The notes beneath the pieces are model-generated. The model was not told the origin of the DNA, ran no database searches, and saw nothing but the letters and a program-made list of their open reading frames with translations. Source: Desulfobacteraceae bacterium (GTDB lineage Bacteria > Desulfobacterota > Desulfobacteria > Desulfobacterales > Desulfobacteraceae). From it: a stretch of 7,694 nucleotides of DNA. Made by a program: the position numbers and the translations under genes. Shown piece after piece: positions 1 to 5,861 of the stretch; the first letter of the stretch is position 1; every line of letters starts with the position of its first letter. The stretch lies in the NCBI GenBank assembly GCA_003354055.1, contig PIVQ01000324.1, positions 1 to 7,694 on the forward strand, in the 5' to 3' direction.

Positions 1-819
1 TTTTTTTCCGATAGCCTGGGATTGATCTGGTACACGCTGGACAAGCGCCATAGAGCGGTTGTCATGAAAAACATTCAAAAGGCCTATCCCGGTGAATTCT
101 CCGAATCCCAGGCCGAAAGGTTCACAAAAAAGAATTTTAAGCATACCATCGGCATCATGTTTGAAGTCATCTGGTCCTATTCCCAGACACCGGAGCAATT
201 ATTTGAACATTTTACCATAAAAGGGATGTCACATCTTGACAAAGCACTGGCAAAAGGAAGAGGAGCCATAGGGCTGACCTGCCATATGGGGGTATTTGAA
301 CTCCATGTTGCCGGGATGGCCAAGACTGGGAAAAGCCCTTTTGTATTGTACCGAAAACTTGATTTGCCACCTTTGGAACGCTTGACCAAAGAGATGCGCG
401 AGCGGTTTGGAAGCACCATGGTCCCATTGAAAAATGCATCAAAAAAAATTGAAGCCATGCTTTCAGAAGGTCACCTTGCCGTCACCCTGCTCGACCAGAA
501 TGTGGATTGGTACCAAGGCGCCTTTGTGGATTTTTTCGGCCGGCCCGCATGTACCAATAAGGGGCTTGCGAAATTGGCCATGAGGAGCAAAGCACCCGTG
601 CTTCCGGGCTTTATCATGAAAAAGGACGGAAAGCATATTGTTGAAATATTTCCCGAAATTCCTGTTCAGGATACCGGAGATATGATCAAGGACCTTGAAA
701 ACAATACCCAGAGCTTTGTTTCTGCCATTGAAGCCATGGTTCGAAAATGCCCTGAACAATATTTCTGGGTTCACAACCGTTGGAAAACCAAACATTACAG
801 CCCCCTTGATCCCGGCTAA
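1..819 (+). CDS. LpxL/HtrB-family lysophospholipid/lipid A acyltransferase, 5'-truncated
   Basis: Members of this inner-membrane family transfer an acyl chain from acyl-ACP to a lipid A precursor or related lipid. The frame is open from base 1 (FFSDSLGLIWY...), so the true start lies left of the window. The TTG at 22 is an internal codon, and roughly 20-40 N-terminal residues are missing compared with the usual length near 300. The family's catalytic H-x4-D/E motif is seen as HMGVFE (His and Glu at residues 88 and 93 counted from codon 22). Downstream come the DQN segment, FFGRPA followed by T-x-K-G-L-A, the APVLPGF strand, and the C-terminal PEQYFWVHNRWK block, all typical of PF03279. Which acceptor it uses (lipid A, ornithine lipid or another) cannot be read from the sequence. 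No convincing terminator follows the stop codon. The next gene has its own promoter. Confidence 0.9.
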   Translation, partial: FFSDSLGLIWYTLDKRHRAVVMKNIQKAYPGEFSESQAERFTKKNFKHTIGIMFEVIWSYSQTPEQLFEHFTIKGMSHLDKALAKGRGAIGLTCHMGVFELHVAGMAKTGKSPFVLYRKLDLPPLERLTKEMRERFGSTMVPLKNASKKIEAMLSEGHLAVTLLDQNVDWYQGAFVDFFGRPACTNKGLAKLAMRSKAPVLPGFIMKKDGKHIVEIFPEIPVQDTGDMIKDLENNTQSFVSAIEAMVRKCPEQYFWVHNRWKTKHYSPLDPG

Positions 820-981
820 CAACAGCGGAGCGGCTTTCTAAAAGTACGGCATTTCAAATGGAAATACGCTGACAATTTTGTTGGCATGACCTCTTTACCT
901 ATTTTATCCTTTCAGCAACAAAGATGGCATATTTTATAAAAAAAGCCCCACAGCCCCCCCTGTTTCCATCTTTTTTCATCA
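820..981. other. Non-coding gap upstream of the sigma-54 promoter, possible activator-binding region
   Basis: No gene is visible here. The stretch holds a perfect 7-bp inverted repeat, TTTGTTG at 877-883 and CAACAAA at 916-922, centred about 108 bases before the predicted transcription start. Enhancer-binding proteins of sigma-54 promoters commonly bind in that range. A TGGCAT word occurs at 882-887 and again at 925-930. A run of seven A (938-944) and a run of seven C (954-960) lie just before the promoter. Assigning an activator site here is inference: the arms are short and such repeats occur by chance. Confidence 0.3.
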
Positions 982-997
982 TGGCACGCCATTTGCT
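982..997 (+). promoter_or_regulatory. Sigma-54 (RpoN) -24/-12 promoter
   Basis: The sequence TGGCACG-CCAT-TTGCT matches the sigma-54 consensus TGGCACG-N4-TTGCW at every fixed position, with the -24 GG at 983-984 and the -12 GC at 995-996. It predicts a transcript start near 1008 and a leader of about 140 bases before the ATG at 1150. Such promoters need an ATP-dependent enhancer-binding protein, which is not in this window. The match is seen directly. Its use for the downstream gene is inferred from orientation and from the absence of another gene between them. Confidence 0.8.
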
Positions 998-1043
998 GAG
1001 TATATTCATACTTTTATAGGTATTGACTGAGTTGGCATTTATT

Positions 1044-1080
1044 GCGATTCTCAGAAATATGATCCTTTTGAATCGCTTTT
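1044..1080 (+). promoter_or_regulatory. Leader hairpin in the 5' UTR of the large gene
   Basis: GCGATTC (1044-1050) and GAATCGC (1070-1076) form a perfect 7-bp stem with a 19-base loop, followed by TTTT (1077-1080). It lies within the leader expected from the sigma-54 promoter. It could act as a weak terminator/attenuator or as a transcript-stabilising structure. An imperfect copy of the right arm with its T-run (GATTCGCTTT) follows at 1083-1092. The stem is modest and the U-run short, so function is uncertain. A weak sigma-70-like pair (TTGACT 1023-1028, GATTCT 1046-1051) also overlaps it. Confidence 0.35.
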
Positions 1081-1137
1081 GAGATTCGCTTTAAGTGTCA
1101 AATGAACTTTGGTCAAACCAGCCAACTATAACAAATA

Positions 1138-1143
1138 AAGAGG
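1138..1143 (+). promoter_or_regulatory. Ribosome binding site deciding the ATG at 1150
   Basis: AAGAGG sits six bases before the ATG at 1150. It supports that ATG over the in-frame TTG at 1144, which directly abuts the site and leaves no spacer. Confidence 0.7.
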
Positions 1144-1149
1144 TTGCTT

Positions 1150-3303
1150 ATGCCGACTGTCATTCATATCAGAAAAAAAACACCGATCATGGGCCACAGT
1201 ACCTGGATGGAGCTCACAAAAACAGGTATCTCCAAACCCAGGAGCAGCGAATTAAAAAAATTGGACAGGGCTCTTGAAAAATACCATTTGAGAGAACATA
1301 GTGAGAGTTCTCTAAAGAAACTGGACAATAGATTCCAGACCTGGTGCAAAAAAGCCGGGGAACACCGATTCAAACAATCCCTTCGAAACCGATATGGCGC
1401 AGTTTCCCAGCTGGGACGGCAGATCACCGAGACCCTGTCTCCCGCCCCTTTTATCTTTATTGATAAGGAACTATCGGAAGCCATTGACTTCATGGAAAAT
1501 GAGCAGATCAAGCTCAACCGCATGGTCTTTCTGGGCGCCCATGTGGTGTTGAAATCAGACACATATGAAGAGACGGCCAAAGAGATCAAGGACAACCTTG
1601 AAGACCTTAGAGATAATCTGGAGGAACTGACCGGAGAGGATCTGTCCCTTCCCTCAGGACCAAGCCTGCCTGACCTTAAGGATACCATCGGCCAGGATGT
1701 GGGCGAATTGTTCGGTGGAGAGCTCTCCTCAGTAATGCAATATCTTGGCGAAGAGTCCTTCAAGGGCGCTGCGGAGGATATTATCAGCGGCATGATCCCC
1801 ATTTACGCCCAGCTCAAGGCAGGCGGAGAAATGGTCAAGGCCTGGGTTGATGTTGCCCAGAAACACTATAAAATACGAGATGTTGATAAAAAGAGCGACA
1901 TCCTAAACCCCAAAGATCCGGCAGCCGCACTTGCGGCCATTATCAGACTGCTGAAAAGAGAACGGACAGTGCTGGTAAAGGATGCCACTGCCGCCACTGC
2001 AAGTTTTGCGTCAAGTGTAAGCACGGCCGCCCTGGACGGCGGTACGGTCAGCGGGGCCATTGTGGGCACGGCCACAGCCGTGGCCAACCTTGTCCAGTCC
2101 ATTGTGGTTTTTGTCCGGGATATCAAGGAGATGAAATATGCCAATGCCCTGCTGGCAAAGGGCGTCACCCATCTTGGTATCTTCGAGGCCTGCCCCCTTT
2201 TGGGCTGCTATCTCTTCTGCCCGGAAAAGGCAGGATTCCAGTATTCCGCCTTCAGCGGACTGGTCAGACAGAGTTTTTCCTCCTGGGGCACCGAGGGGTA
2301 TACCCAGCAGCTTGAGTTTGAAATCACCAAAAAACTGGGTACCATCAAAGAAGAGGCTGCACGGCTCATGGATGAATCCAGAATGACGGTTGTGGGCATC
2401 GGCAAAGGGACCATTGTGAAAGAGACCCGGTCCGTCAGGGATTCGGCAGTCCAGCGCATCAGTCTCAAAACGGTTAAAACAAGAGAAACCGATCCCCTGG
2501 ACCGTATCCGGATGCTCCACCAGATCAGACGAAGATATTATCTGAAGTCCATAGAAAATTTTGACAAATCCATGCTCAAAAAAGTAGGAACCCGGGACAG
2601 AAGCGCCCTACTTTCCGCAATCCGGAATTTTGATAAATCCACCCTGAAATCCGTCATGACGAATGTTTATGACCCGACGACCGTAACCACCCAGGTACGG
2701 GACTTTGACAAATCCACTCTGAAATCCGTAAAAACAAAAACCCATGATCCGGTTGCAGAGCTGAAAAAATTCAACCTGGAAATCAAAAAATTCAGGCACC
2801 TGGACCATCTGCCCATGTCCCATACCATGTTCAACCGGGAGATGTTTGCCAAAAAAATATTTATGAAAGGGGCAATTCCCTGCACCTATGCAAGACACTT
2901 AATCACTCTGGATGAGTGGAAGTCTGCCAGCTCCATCCGGGGAATGCGGACCAAGCTGACCAAAACCATTGATGATGCTTTAAAAACGTATGAACGGGCA
3001 ACCCAGAAAGCCCAAAAGGAATACAATGCCCACAAAATCAATACCCGGGTGACCAACCACAACATTGTCTTCCTGAAAAAAGGCAGGGATTGCATTACAG
3101 ACAGGCTTGCAGCCCTAGGCTTGCTCAAGGCTGTCATTGCACACTGGCTGGATGTAAAAAAAGAACAGCTCACCAGCAAGCGCAGGCCCGCGGTTCACCA
3201 GTTGTTCCAATGTGTGACCCAGGAAGAGGAGGCCCTCTCCGCCCTCATGGATGTGATGGTGTTCTACTATGCCAGGGCCAATGAACTGGGCTGCTTGAGT
3301 TAG
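1150..3303 (+). CDS. Large protein of unknown family with tandem beta-thymosin/WH2-like actin-binding repeats
   Basis: I do not recognise the full-length family (717 residues from ATG 1150). Visible parts in order: a basic, helical N-terminus with two LKKLD motifs (residues 35-39 and 55-59); an acidic helical stretch (about 140-170); a Gly/Ala-rich hydrophobic segment (about 299-322) that could insert in or pack against a membrane; a Cys-rich patch with Cys at 348, 353 and 357; the repeat block at 429-541; and a helical C-terminal region to 717. The repeats carry FDKS-x-LK-x-V-x-T cores at Phe 471, 494 and 519, with Thr at LK+5 and, in two of these, a DP whose Pro is at LK+10. A fourth LK at 439 keeps the Thr and Pro spacing but lacks FDKS. 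This is the beta-thymosin pattern (thymosin beta-4: [14 protein letters not shown], then NPLP). No signal peptide is present. A host-actin-targeting effector is inferred, not shown. Expression is probably sigma-54 dependent. Confidence 0.85.
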   Translation: MPTVIHIRKKTPIMGHSTWMELTKTGISKPRSSELKKLDRALEKYHLREHSESSLKKLDNRFQTWCKKAGEHRFKQSLRNRYGAVSQLGRQITETLSPAPFIFIDKELSEAIDFMENEQIKLNRMVFLGAHVVLKSDTYEETAKEIKDNLEDLRDNLEELTGEDLSLPSGPSLPDLKDTIGQDVGELFGGELSSVMQYLGEESFKGAAEDIISGMIPIYAQLKAGGEMVKAWVDVAQKHYKIRDVDKKSDILNPKDPAAALAAIIRLLKRERTVLVKDATAATASFASSVSTAALDGGTVSGAIVGTATAVANLVQSIVVFVRDIKEMKYANALLAKGVTHLGIFEACPLLGCYLFCPEKAGFQYSAFSGLVRQSFSSWGTEGYTQQLEFEITKKLGTIKEEAARLMDESRMTVVGIGKGTIVKETRSVRDSAVQRISLKTVKTRETDPLDRIRMLHQIRRRYYLKSIENFDKSMLKKVGTRDRSALLSAIRNFDKSTLKSVMTNVYDPTTVTTQVRDFDKSTLKSVKTKTHDPVAELKKFNLEIKKFRHLDHLPMSHTMFNREMFAKKIFMKGAIPCTYARHLITLDEWKSASSIRGMRTKLTKTIDDALKTYERATQKAQKEYNAHKINTRVTNHNIVFLKKGRDCITDRLAALGLLKAVIAHWLDVKKEQLTSKRRPAVHQLFQCVTQEEEALSALMDVMVFYYARANELGCLS
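2434..2772 (+). repeat. Four tandem beta-thymosin/WH2-like protein units (one degenerate)
   Basis: Unit 0 has LK at residues 439-440, Thr444 and Pro449, but no FDKS. Unit 1 reads IENFDKSMLKKVGT (468-481). Unit 2 reads IRNFDKSTLKSVMT (491-504) with Pro509. Unit 3 reads VRDFDKSTLKSVKT (516-529) with Pro534. Distances between successive LK positions are 37, 23 and 25 residues. In every unit Thr is five residues after the Leu. In units 0, 2 and 3 a DP puts Pro ten residues after it, as in thymosin beta-4. Unit 2 is preceded by a WH2-like LLSAI helix (487-491). In the known family the helix and LKKT motif bind the barbed-end cleft of monomeric actin. Confidence 0.75.
2629..2729 (+). repeat. Near-identical DNA direct repeat encoding units 2 and 3
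   Basis: Bases 2629-2654 and 2704-2729 (26 bases each, encoding FDKSTLKSV minus the last base) differ at only two positions, both silent (GAT/GAC and ACC/ACT). The more diverged first copy begins at 2560. This points to duplication of an actin-binding unit within the gene, with the protein sequence kept while the linkers between units diverged. Confidence 0.8.
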
Positions 3304-3320
3304 AAAACTCACATATTCAG

Positions 3321-3352
3321 CGGTAATCATCCGGCGGTAATCATCCGGCGGT
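3321..3352 (+). repeat. 14-bp tandem duplication after the large gene
   Basis: CGGTAATCATCCGG occurs at 3321-3334 and again at 3335-3348, followed by a partial third unit (CGGT, 3349-3352). Both copies contain TCATCCGGC, which is complementary to GCCGGATGA at 3371-3379, so either copy can supply the left arm of the terminator hairpin. Confidence 0.9.
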
Positions 3353-3387
3353 CCACAGAAACACAGGGCTGCCGGATGACATTTTTT
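3341..3387 (+). terminator. Rho-independent terminator after the large gene
   Basis: TCATCCGGC (3341-3349) pairs with GCCGGATGA (3371-3379) in a 9-bp GC-rich stem with a 21-base loop. Two bases later comes a run of six T (3382-3387). It lies 37 bases past the stop codon of the large gene. The upstream duplicate arm at 3327-3335 gives an alternative, longer-looped hairpin. Confidence 0.7.
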
Positions 3388-3435
3388 GTCTACCTGTACA
3401 AAAAATCCCGACCTATCTGTTATGCGAATTTTTAA

Positions 3436-3441
3436 TATACT
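3436..3441 (+). promoter_or_regulatory. Candidate -10 box for the decarboxylase gene
   Basis: TATACT lies 85 bases before the ATG at 3526, in AT-rich DNA just past the preceding terminator. No clear -35 box is found at 16-18 bases upstream, so this is only a candidate. The terminator between the genes makes some promoter in this gap likely. Confidence 0.3.
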
Positions 3442-3525
3442 CTGTGACTGTTATCCATACTGAATTGGGGTAAACTTAAAAGAAATACCAGAACCTGAAT
3501 ATTTCTCTTTTTAAGGAGACCCGCG

Positions 3526-4953
3526 ATGCCAACCCCAACAAATCTATTTGAGACAATCGTTACCCAATACCGGAACAAGGATGTGTTCGATAAGGCCAGA
3601 GACTATGCCTTTGACTATATGGATCAGATCCATGGTCAAGAAAATAAAAACCCCGAACAGGCCAGACCTGTTTTTCCCTCGCCGGAAACCCTGGCCGGTC
3701 TGGAAATATTTGATGAAAGCTTCCCTGAAGGTCAGGGTAACAGCCATGAGATACTTGATCTCCTGCACACCCACGGCTCTCCGGCCACAGTGGCCCAGAC
3801 CGGGGGACGGTATTTCGGCTTTGTAAACGGTGCAGCCTTTCCAGTTGCCTTAGGCGCCAAATGGCTGGCCGATGTCTGGGATCAGAATGCAGGTCTTAAT
3901 GTAATTTCCCCCATTGCCGCCCACCTGGAAAAAGTCTGCGAAACCTGGCTTAAAGATCTGTTCGGCCTTCCTGCAGCCACTGTGGCAGGATTTGTCAGCG
4001 GCACTTCTGCCGCCACCCTCTGCGGATTGGTGGCAGCCAGAAATCATATATTGTCAAATATGGGATGGGATATCCGGACAAAAGGCCTCTTTAATGCCCC
4101 CAGGCCCAGGGTAATCCTCGGGGATCAGGCCCACTCCACGGTCTTCAAGGCGTTATCGCTTATCGGTTTTGGTATGGATGATCTGGAAAGGGTGCCCTGT
4201 GACGATCAGGGCAGGATGCGGGCGGATAAACTGCCGGATATCGATCAGACCTGCCTTGTCATTGTTCAGGCAGGCAATGTCAACACCGGCGCCTTTGATC
4301 CCCTGGAAGACATCTGCGACCGGGCAAAGGATGCCTGGATTCATGTGGACGGAGCATTCGGTCTGTGGGCAGCAGGTTCACCCGACTACAATTACCTTGT
4401 CCGGGGCATGGAAAAGGCAGATTCCTGGTCGGTGGATGCCCATAAAACCCTGAACACCCCCTACGACTCCGGCATTGTACTTTGCCGCCATCCGGAAGCC
4501 CTTGTCTCAGCCCTCCAGAACAGCGGGGACTATATCATCTATGGGGAGCAGCGGGACCCCATGCTCTACACCCCTGAAATGTCCAGAAGGGCCAGGGGAA
4601 TTGAACTCTGGGCCACAATGAAATTTCTGGGTCGTTCCGGCATCCGGGACCTTGTCGACCAACTCTGCACCAAGGCTAAAAATATGGGGCAGCAATTAAA
4701 AGATGAGGGATTTATCCTTCACAATGAGGTGGTCTTCAACCAGGTACTGATCTCCTGCCCGGATGAAAATATAACAAAATCTCTACTGATCCATATTCAG
4801 GAAGACGGCACCTGCTGGTGCGGCAGTTCAGTCTGGGAAGGTAAAACCGCTATCAGGGTTTCTGTCTGCTCCTGGGCTACTACTGATGAGGATATCGATT
4901 TATCGGTAAAGGCTTTTGTCAGGGCCAGGGATAAGGCCATGGTAGGAATTTGA
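3526..4953 (+). CDS. PLP-dependent group II decarboxylase family protein
   Basis: This 475-residue cytoplasmic protein has the fold-type I PLP signature of the glutamate/aromatic amino acid decarboxylase family (PF00282). Visible residues: the Schiff-base lysine Lys307 in SVDAHK, Asp275 in HVDGAFG for the pyridine nitrogen, His203 in DQAHST expected to stack on the cofactor, and the phosphate-loop-like SGTSAAT. GGRYFGFVNGAAFP near the N-terminus and the C-terminal RVSVCSWATTDEDI are typical of the family. The start is firm: AAGGAG at 3513-3518 is seven bases before the ATG. The substrate cannot be assigned; aromatic amino acids, glutamate and aspartate are all used in this family, and some members are not decarboxylases. 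It lies between two terminators, so it is probably transcribed alone. I see no functional link with its neighbours. Confidence 0.9.
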   Translation: MPTPTNLFETIVTQYRNKDVFDKARDYAFDYMDQIHGQENKNPEQARPVFPSPETLAGLEIFDESFPEGQGNSHEILDLLHTHGSPATVAQTGGRYFGFVNGAAFPVALGAKWLADVWDQNAGLNVISPIAAHLEKVCETWLKDLFGLPAATVAGFVSGTSAATLCGLVAARNHILSNMGWDIRTKGLFNAPRPRVILGDQAHSTVFKALSLIGFGMDDLERVPCDDQGRMRADKLPDIDQTCLVIVQAGNVNTGAFDPLEDICDRAKDAWIHVDGAFGLWAAGSPDYNYLVRGMEKADSWSVDAHKTLNTPYDSGIVLCRHPEALVSALQNSGDYIIYGEQRDPMLYTPEMSRRARGIELWATMKFLGRSGIRDLVDQLCTKAKNMGQQLKDEGFILHNEVVFNQVLISCPDENITKSLLIHIQEDGTCWCGSSVWEGKTAIRVSVCSWATTDEDIDLSVKAFVRARDKAMVGI

Positions 4954-4980
4954 AAAAACGGAATCCAGCTATGCTGAAAT

Positions 4981-5013
4981 AAAAAGGGGCTGAAAACACT
5001 CAGCCCCTTTTTT
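4981..5013. terminator. Bidirectional rho-independent terminator between convergent genes
   Basis: A 13-bp perfect stem, AAAAAGGGGCTGA (4981-4993) with TCAGCCCCTTTTT (5000-5012), closes a 6-base loop. It ends in T on the plus strand and, because the left arm starts with A's, also in T on the minus strand. It therefore serves both the decarboxylase gene (stop at 4953) and the leftward beta-barrel gene (stop at 5036). Confidence 0.93.
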
Positions 5014-5035
5014 AATATCATTCAGAACAGTTTCT

Positions 5036-5695
5036 CTAAAACCGAAATATCACATTCGCTGAGAGCGTATCAATATCATCGTCGGCATTATACCTTACCC
5101 ATTCGCCTGTAATTGCAAAATGTTTGTGAAGGTTGATCTGTAATCCGCCACCAAAGTAAAAATCAAATCCGTCATCTGAATCGGTAGCTCTATTTACACC
5201 GCTGGCAGTTGCCGTGGCCTCTGCATCCCAATAAAATCCGCCGATCTTGGCAAAAGGCTCAACCCACTTTAGATAGTCCTTTCCGGTAATTTTATCCAAA
5301 GGCGCTGAAAAAATGACCCCCAGTCCTGCTGCCCAAGCATCAACTTCCACATTTGCATTGTCTCTTGTGAATTGATAGGTTGTCCCATCCAGAACAAATG
5401 TATCTCCATTATTACCTTTTAGTGTGGATGTGCCGAAATCTGCATAGGAAAGTTCAAATCCGACATAAGGATTTAATTGATAACCACCAAACACTTTAAA
5501 TCCACTATCTTCGTCATCCAAAGACGCTGTTCCGGTTAAATTTGATACACCAGTATCAAACTCACTCTCCAGATAACCAGCACCAAAAAACCACTTAGTA
5601 TCTTTCTTATCAGAAGCACTATCTTCCCCGGCAGCAAAAACCGGATTTGAAACCAAAACCAACAACAGTACAACAATACCCATCAATTTCTTCAT
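5036..5695 (-). CDS. Small outer-membrane beta-barrel protein (OmpA/opacity-like)
   Basis: A 219-residue precursor with a clear Sec signal peptide: MKK, a hydrophobic core rich in V and L, then NPVFA with cleavage likely before AGEDS (after residue 21). The mature protein shows alternating-polarity segments with aromatic ends, such as WFFGAGY, GFKVFGGYQL, YVGFELSYADF, WAAGLGVIF, FAKIGGFYW, FDFYFGGGLQI and FAITGEWVRY. It ends in NVIFRF, with the terminal Phe expected for BAM-dependent insertion. Size and strand count suit an 8-stranded barrel. The loops are acidic. No OmpA-type peptidoglycan domain follows, so a structural or adhesive barrel is as likely as a channel. AGGAG at 5702-5706 on the minus strand precedes the ATG by six bases. 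It has its own upstream gap and shares the downstream bidirectional terminator. Confidence 0.87.
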   Translation of the reverse strand: MKKLMGIVVLLLVLVSNPVFAAGEDSASDKKDTKWFFGAGYLESEFDTGVSNLTGTASLDDEDSGFKVFGGYQLNPYVGFELSYADFGTSTLKGNNGDTFVLDGTTYQFTRDNANVEVDAWAAGLGVIFSAPLDKITGKDYLKWVEPFAKIGGFYWDAEATATASGVNRATDSDDGFDFYFGGGLQINLHKHFAITGEWVRYNADDDIDTLSANVIFRF

Positions 5696-5774
5696 ACTTC
5701 TCTCCTAAATAACAACTCAAATTCAATTCATTAACAGCCTAAAAACAAGCTCAACCAAGAGCAAAACCAGGTTT

Positions 5775-5802
5775 ACTATACAAAACCGGGCAAATCAATC
5801 AG
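5775..5802 (-). promoter_or_regulatory. Candidate sigma-70 promoter of the beta-barrel gene
   Basis: On the minus strand TATAGT (5780-5775) makes a good -10 box, and CTGATT (5802-5797) lies 16 bases before it as a poor -35 box. The -35 falls inside the palindrome at 5797-5815. A leader of roughly 75 bases would precede the ATG. The -10 is convincing in sequence but the pair as a whole is not strong. Confidence 0.4.
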
Positions 5803-5815
5803 GGAAACCCTGATT
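5797..5815. repeat. 8-bp-arm palindrome between the beta-barrel and SBP-Schlafen genes
   Basis: AATCAGGGAAACCCTGATT has perfect 8-bp arms around AAA. On the plus strand it is followed by TTTT (six T in a row from 5814), the shape of a terminator, yet no rightward gene leads into it. It could therefore stop antisense transcription, or be an operator over the -35 of the leftward beta-barrel promoter, or be a 3' structure on the SBP-Schlafen transcript. The sequence does not decide among these. Confidence 0.6.
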
Positions 5816-5861
5816 TTTTCCGACTTTTTTAATTTAGGTTAAGAAAAAATGAAGATGAAAT

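Noticed and set aside
22..24. TTG at 22 as the start of the acyltransferase
   Set aside because: The frame is open to base 1 with family-like residues before the TTG, and the protein would be shorter than the family. The gene is simply cut by the window edge.
938..960. A7 and C7 runs as a phase-variable switch
   Set aside because: They lie upstream of the promoter, not in a coding frame or in the -24/-12 spacer, so a slippage switch has no obvious effect. Single runs of seven are also common.
1023..1051. Sigma-70-like pair TTGACT / GATTCT before the large gene
   Set aside because: The -10 matches only three of six positions and overlaps the leader hairpin, whereas the sigma-54 element upstream is a full match.
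1095..1277. A 60-codon rightward frame overlapping the start of the large gene
   Set aside because: It overlaps the large gene in another frame, begins in the expected 5' leader, has no ribosome site and shows no family features.
1164..1802. Long leftward frame (212 codons) inside the large gene
   Set aside because: It is antisense to a gene with a good start, ribosome site and terminator, is Ser/Arg-rich low-quality protein, and has no motif of its own.
2011..2520. Leftward frame of 169 codons inside the large gene
   Set aside because: Shadow of the codon pattern of the real gene; no recognisable domain or ribosome site.
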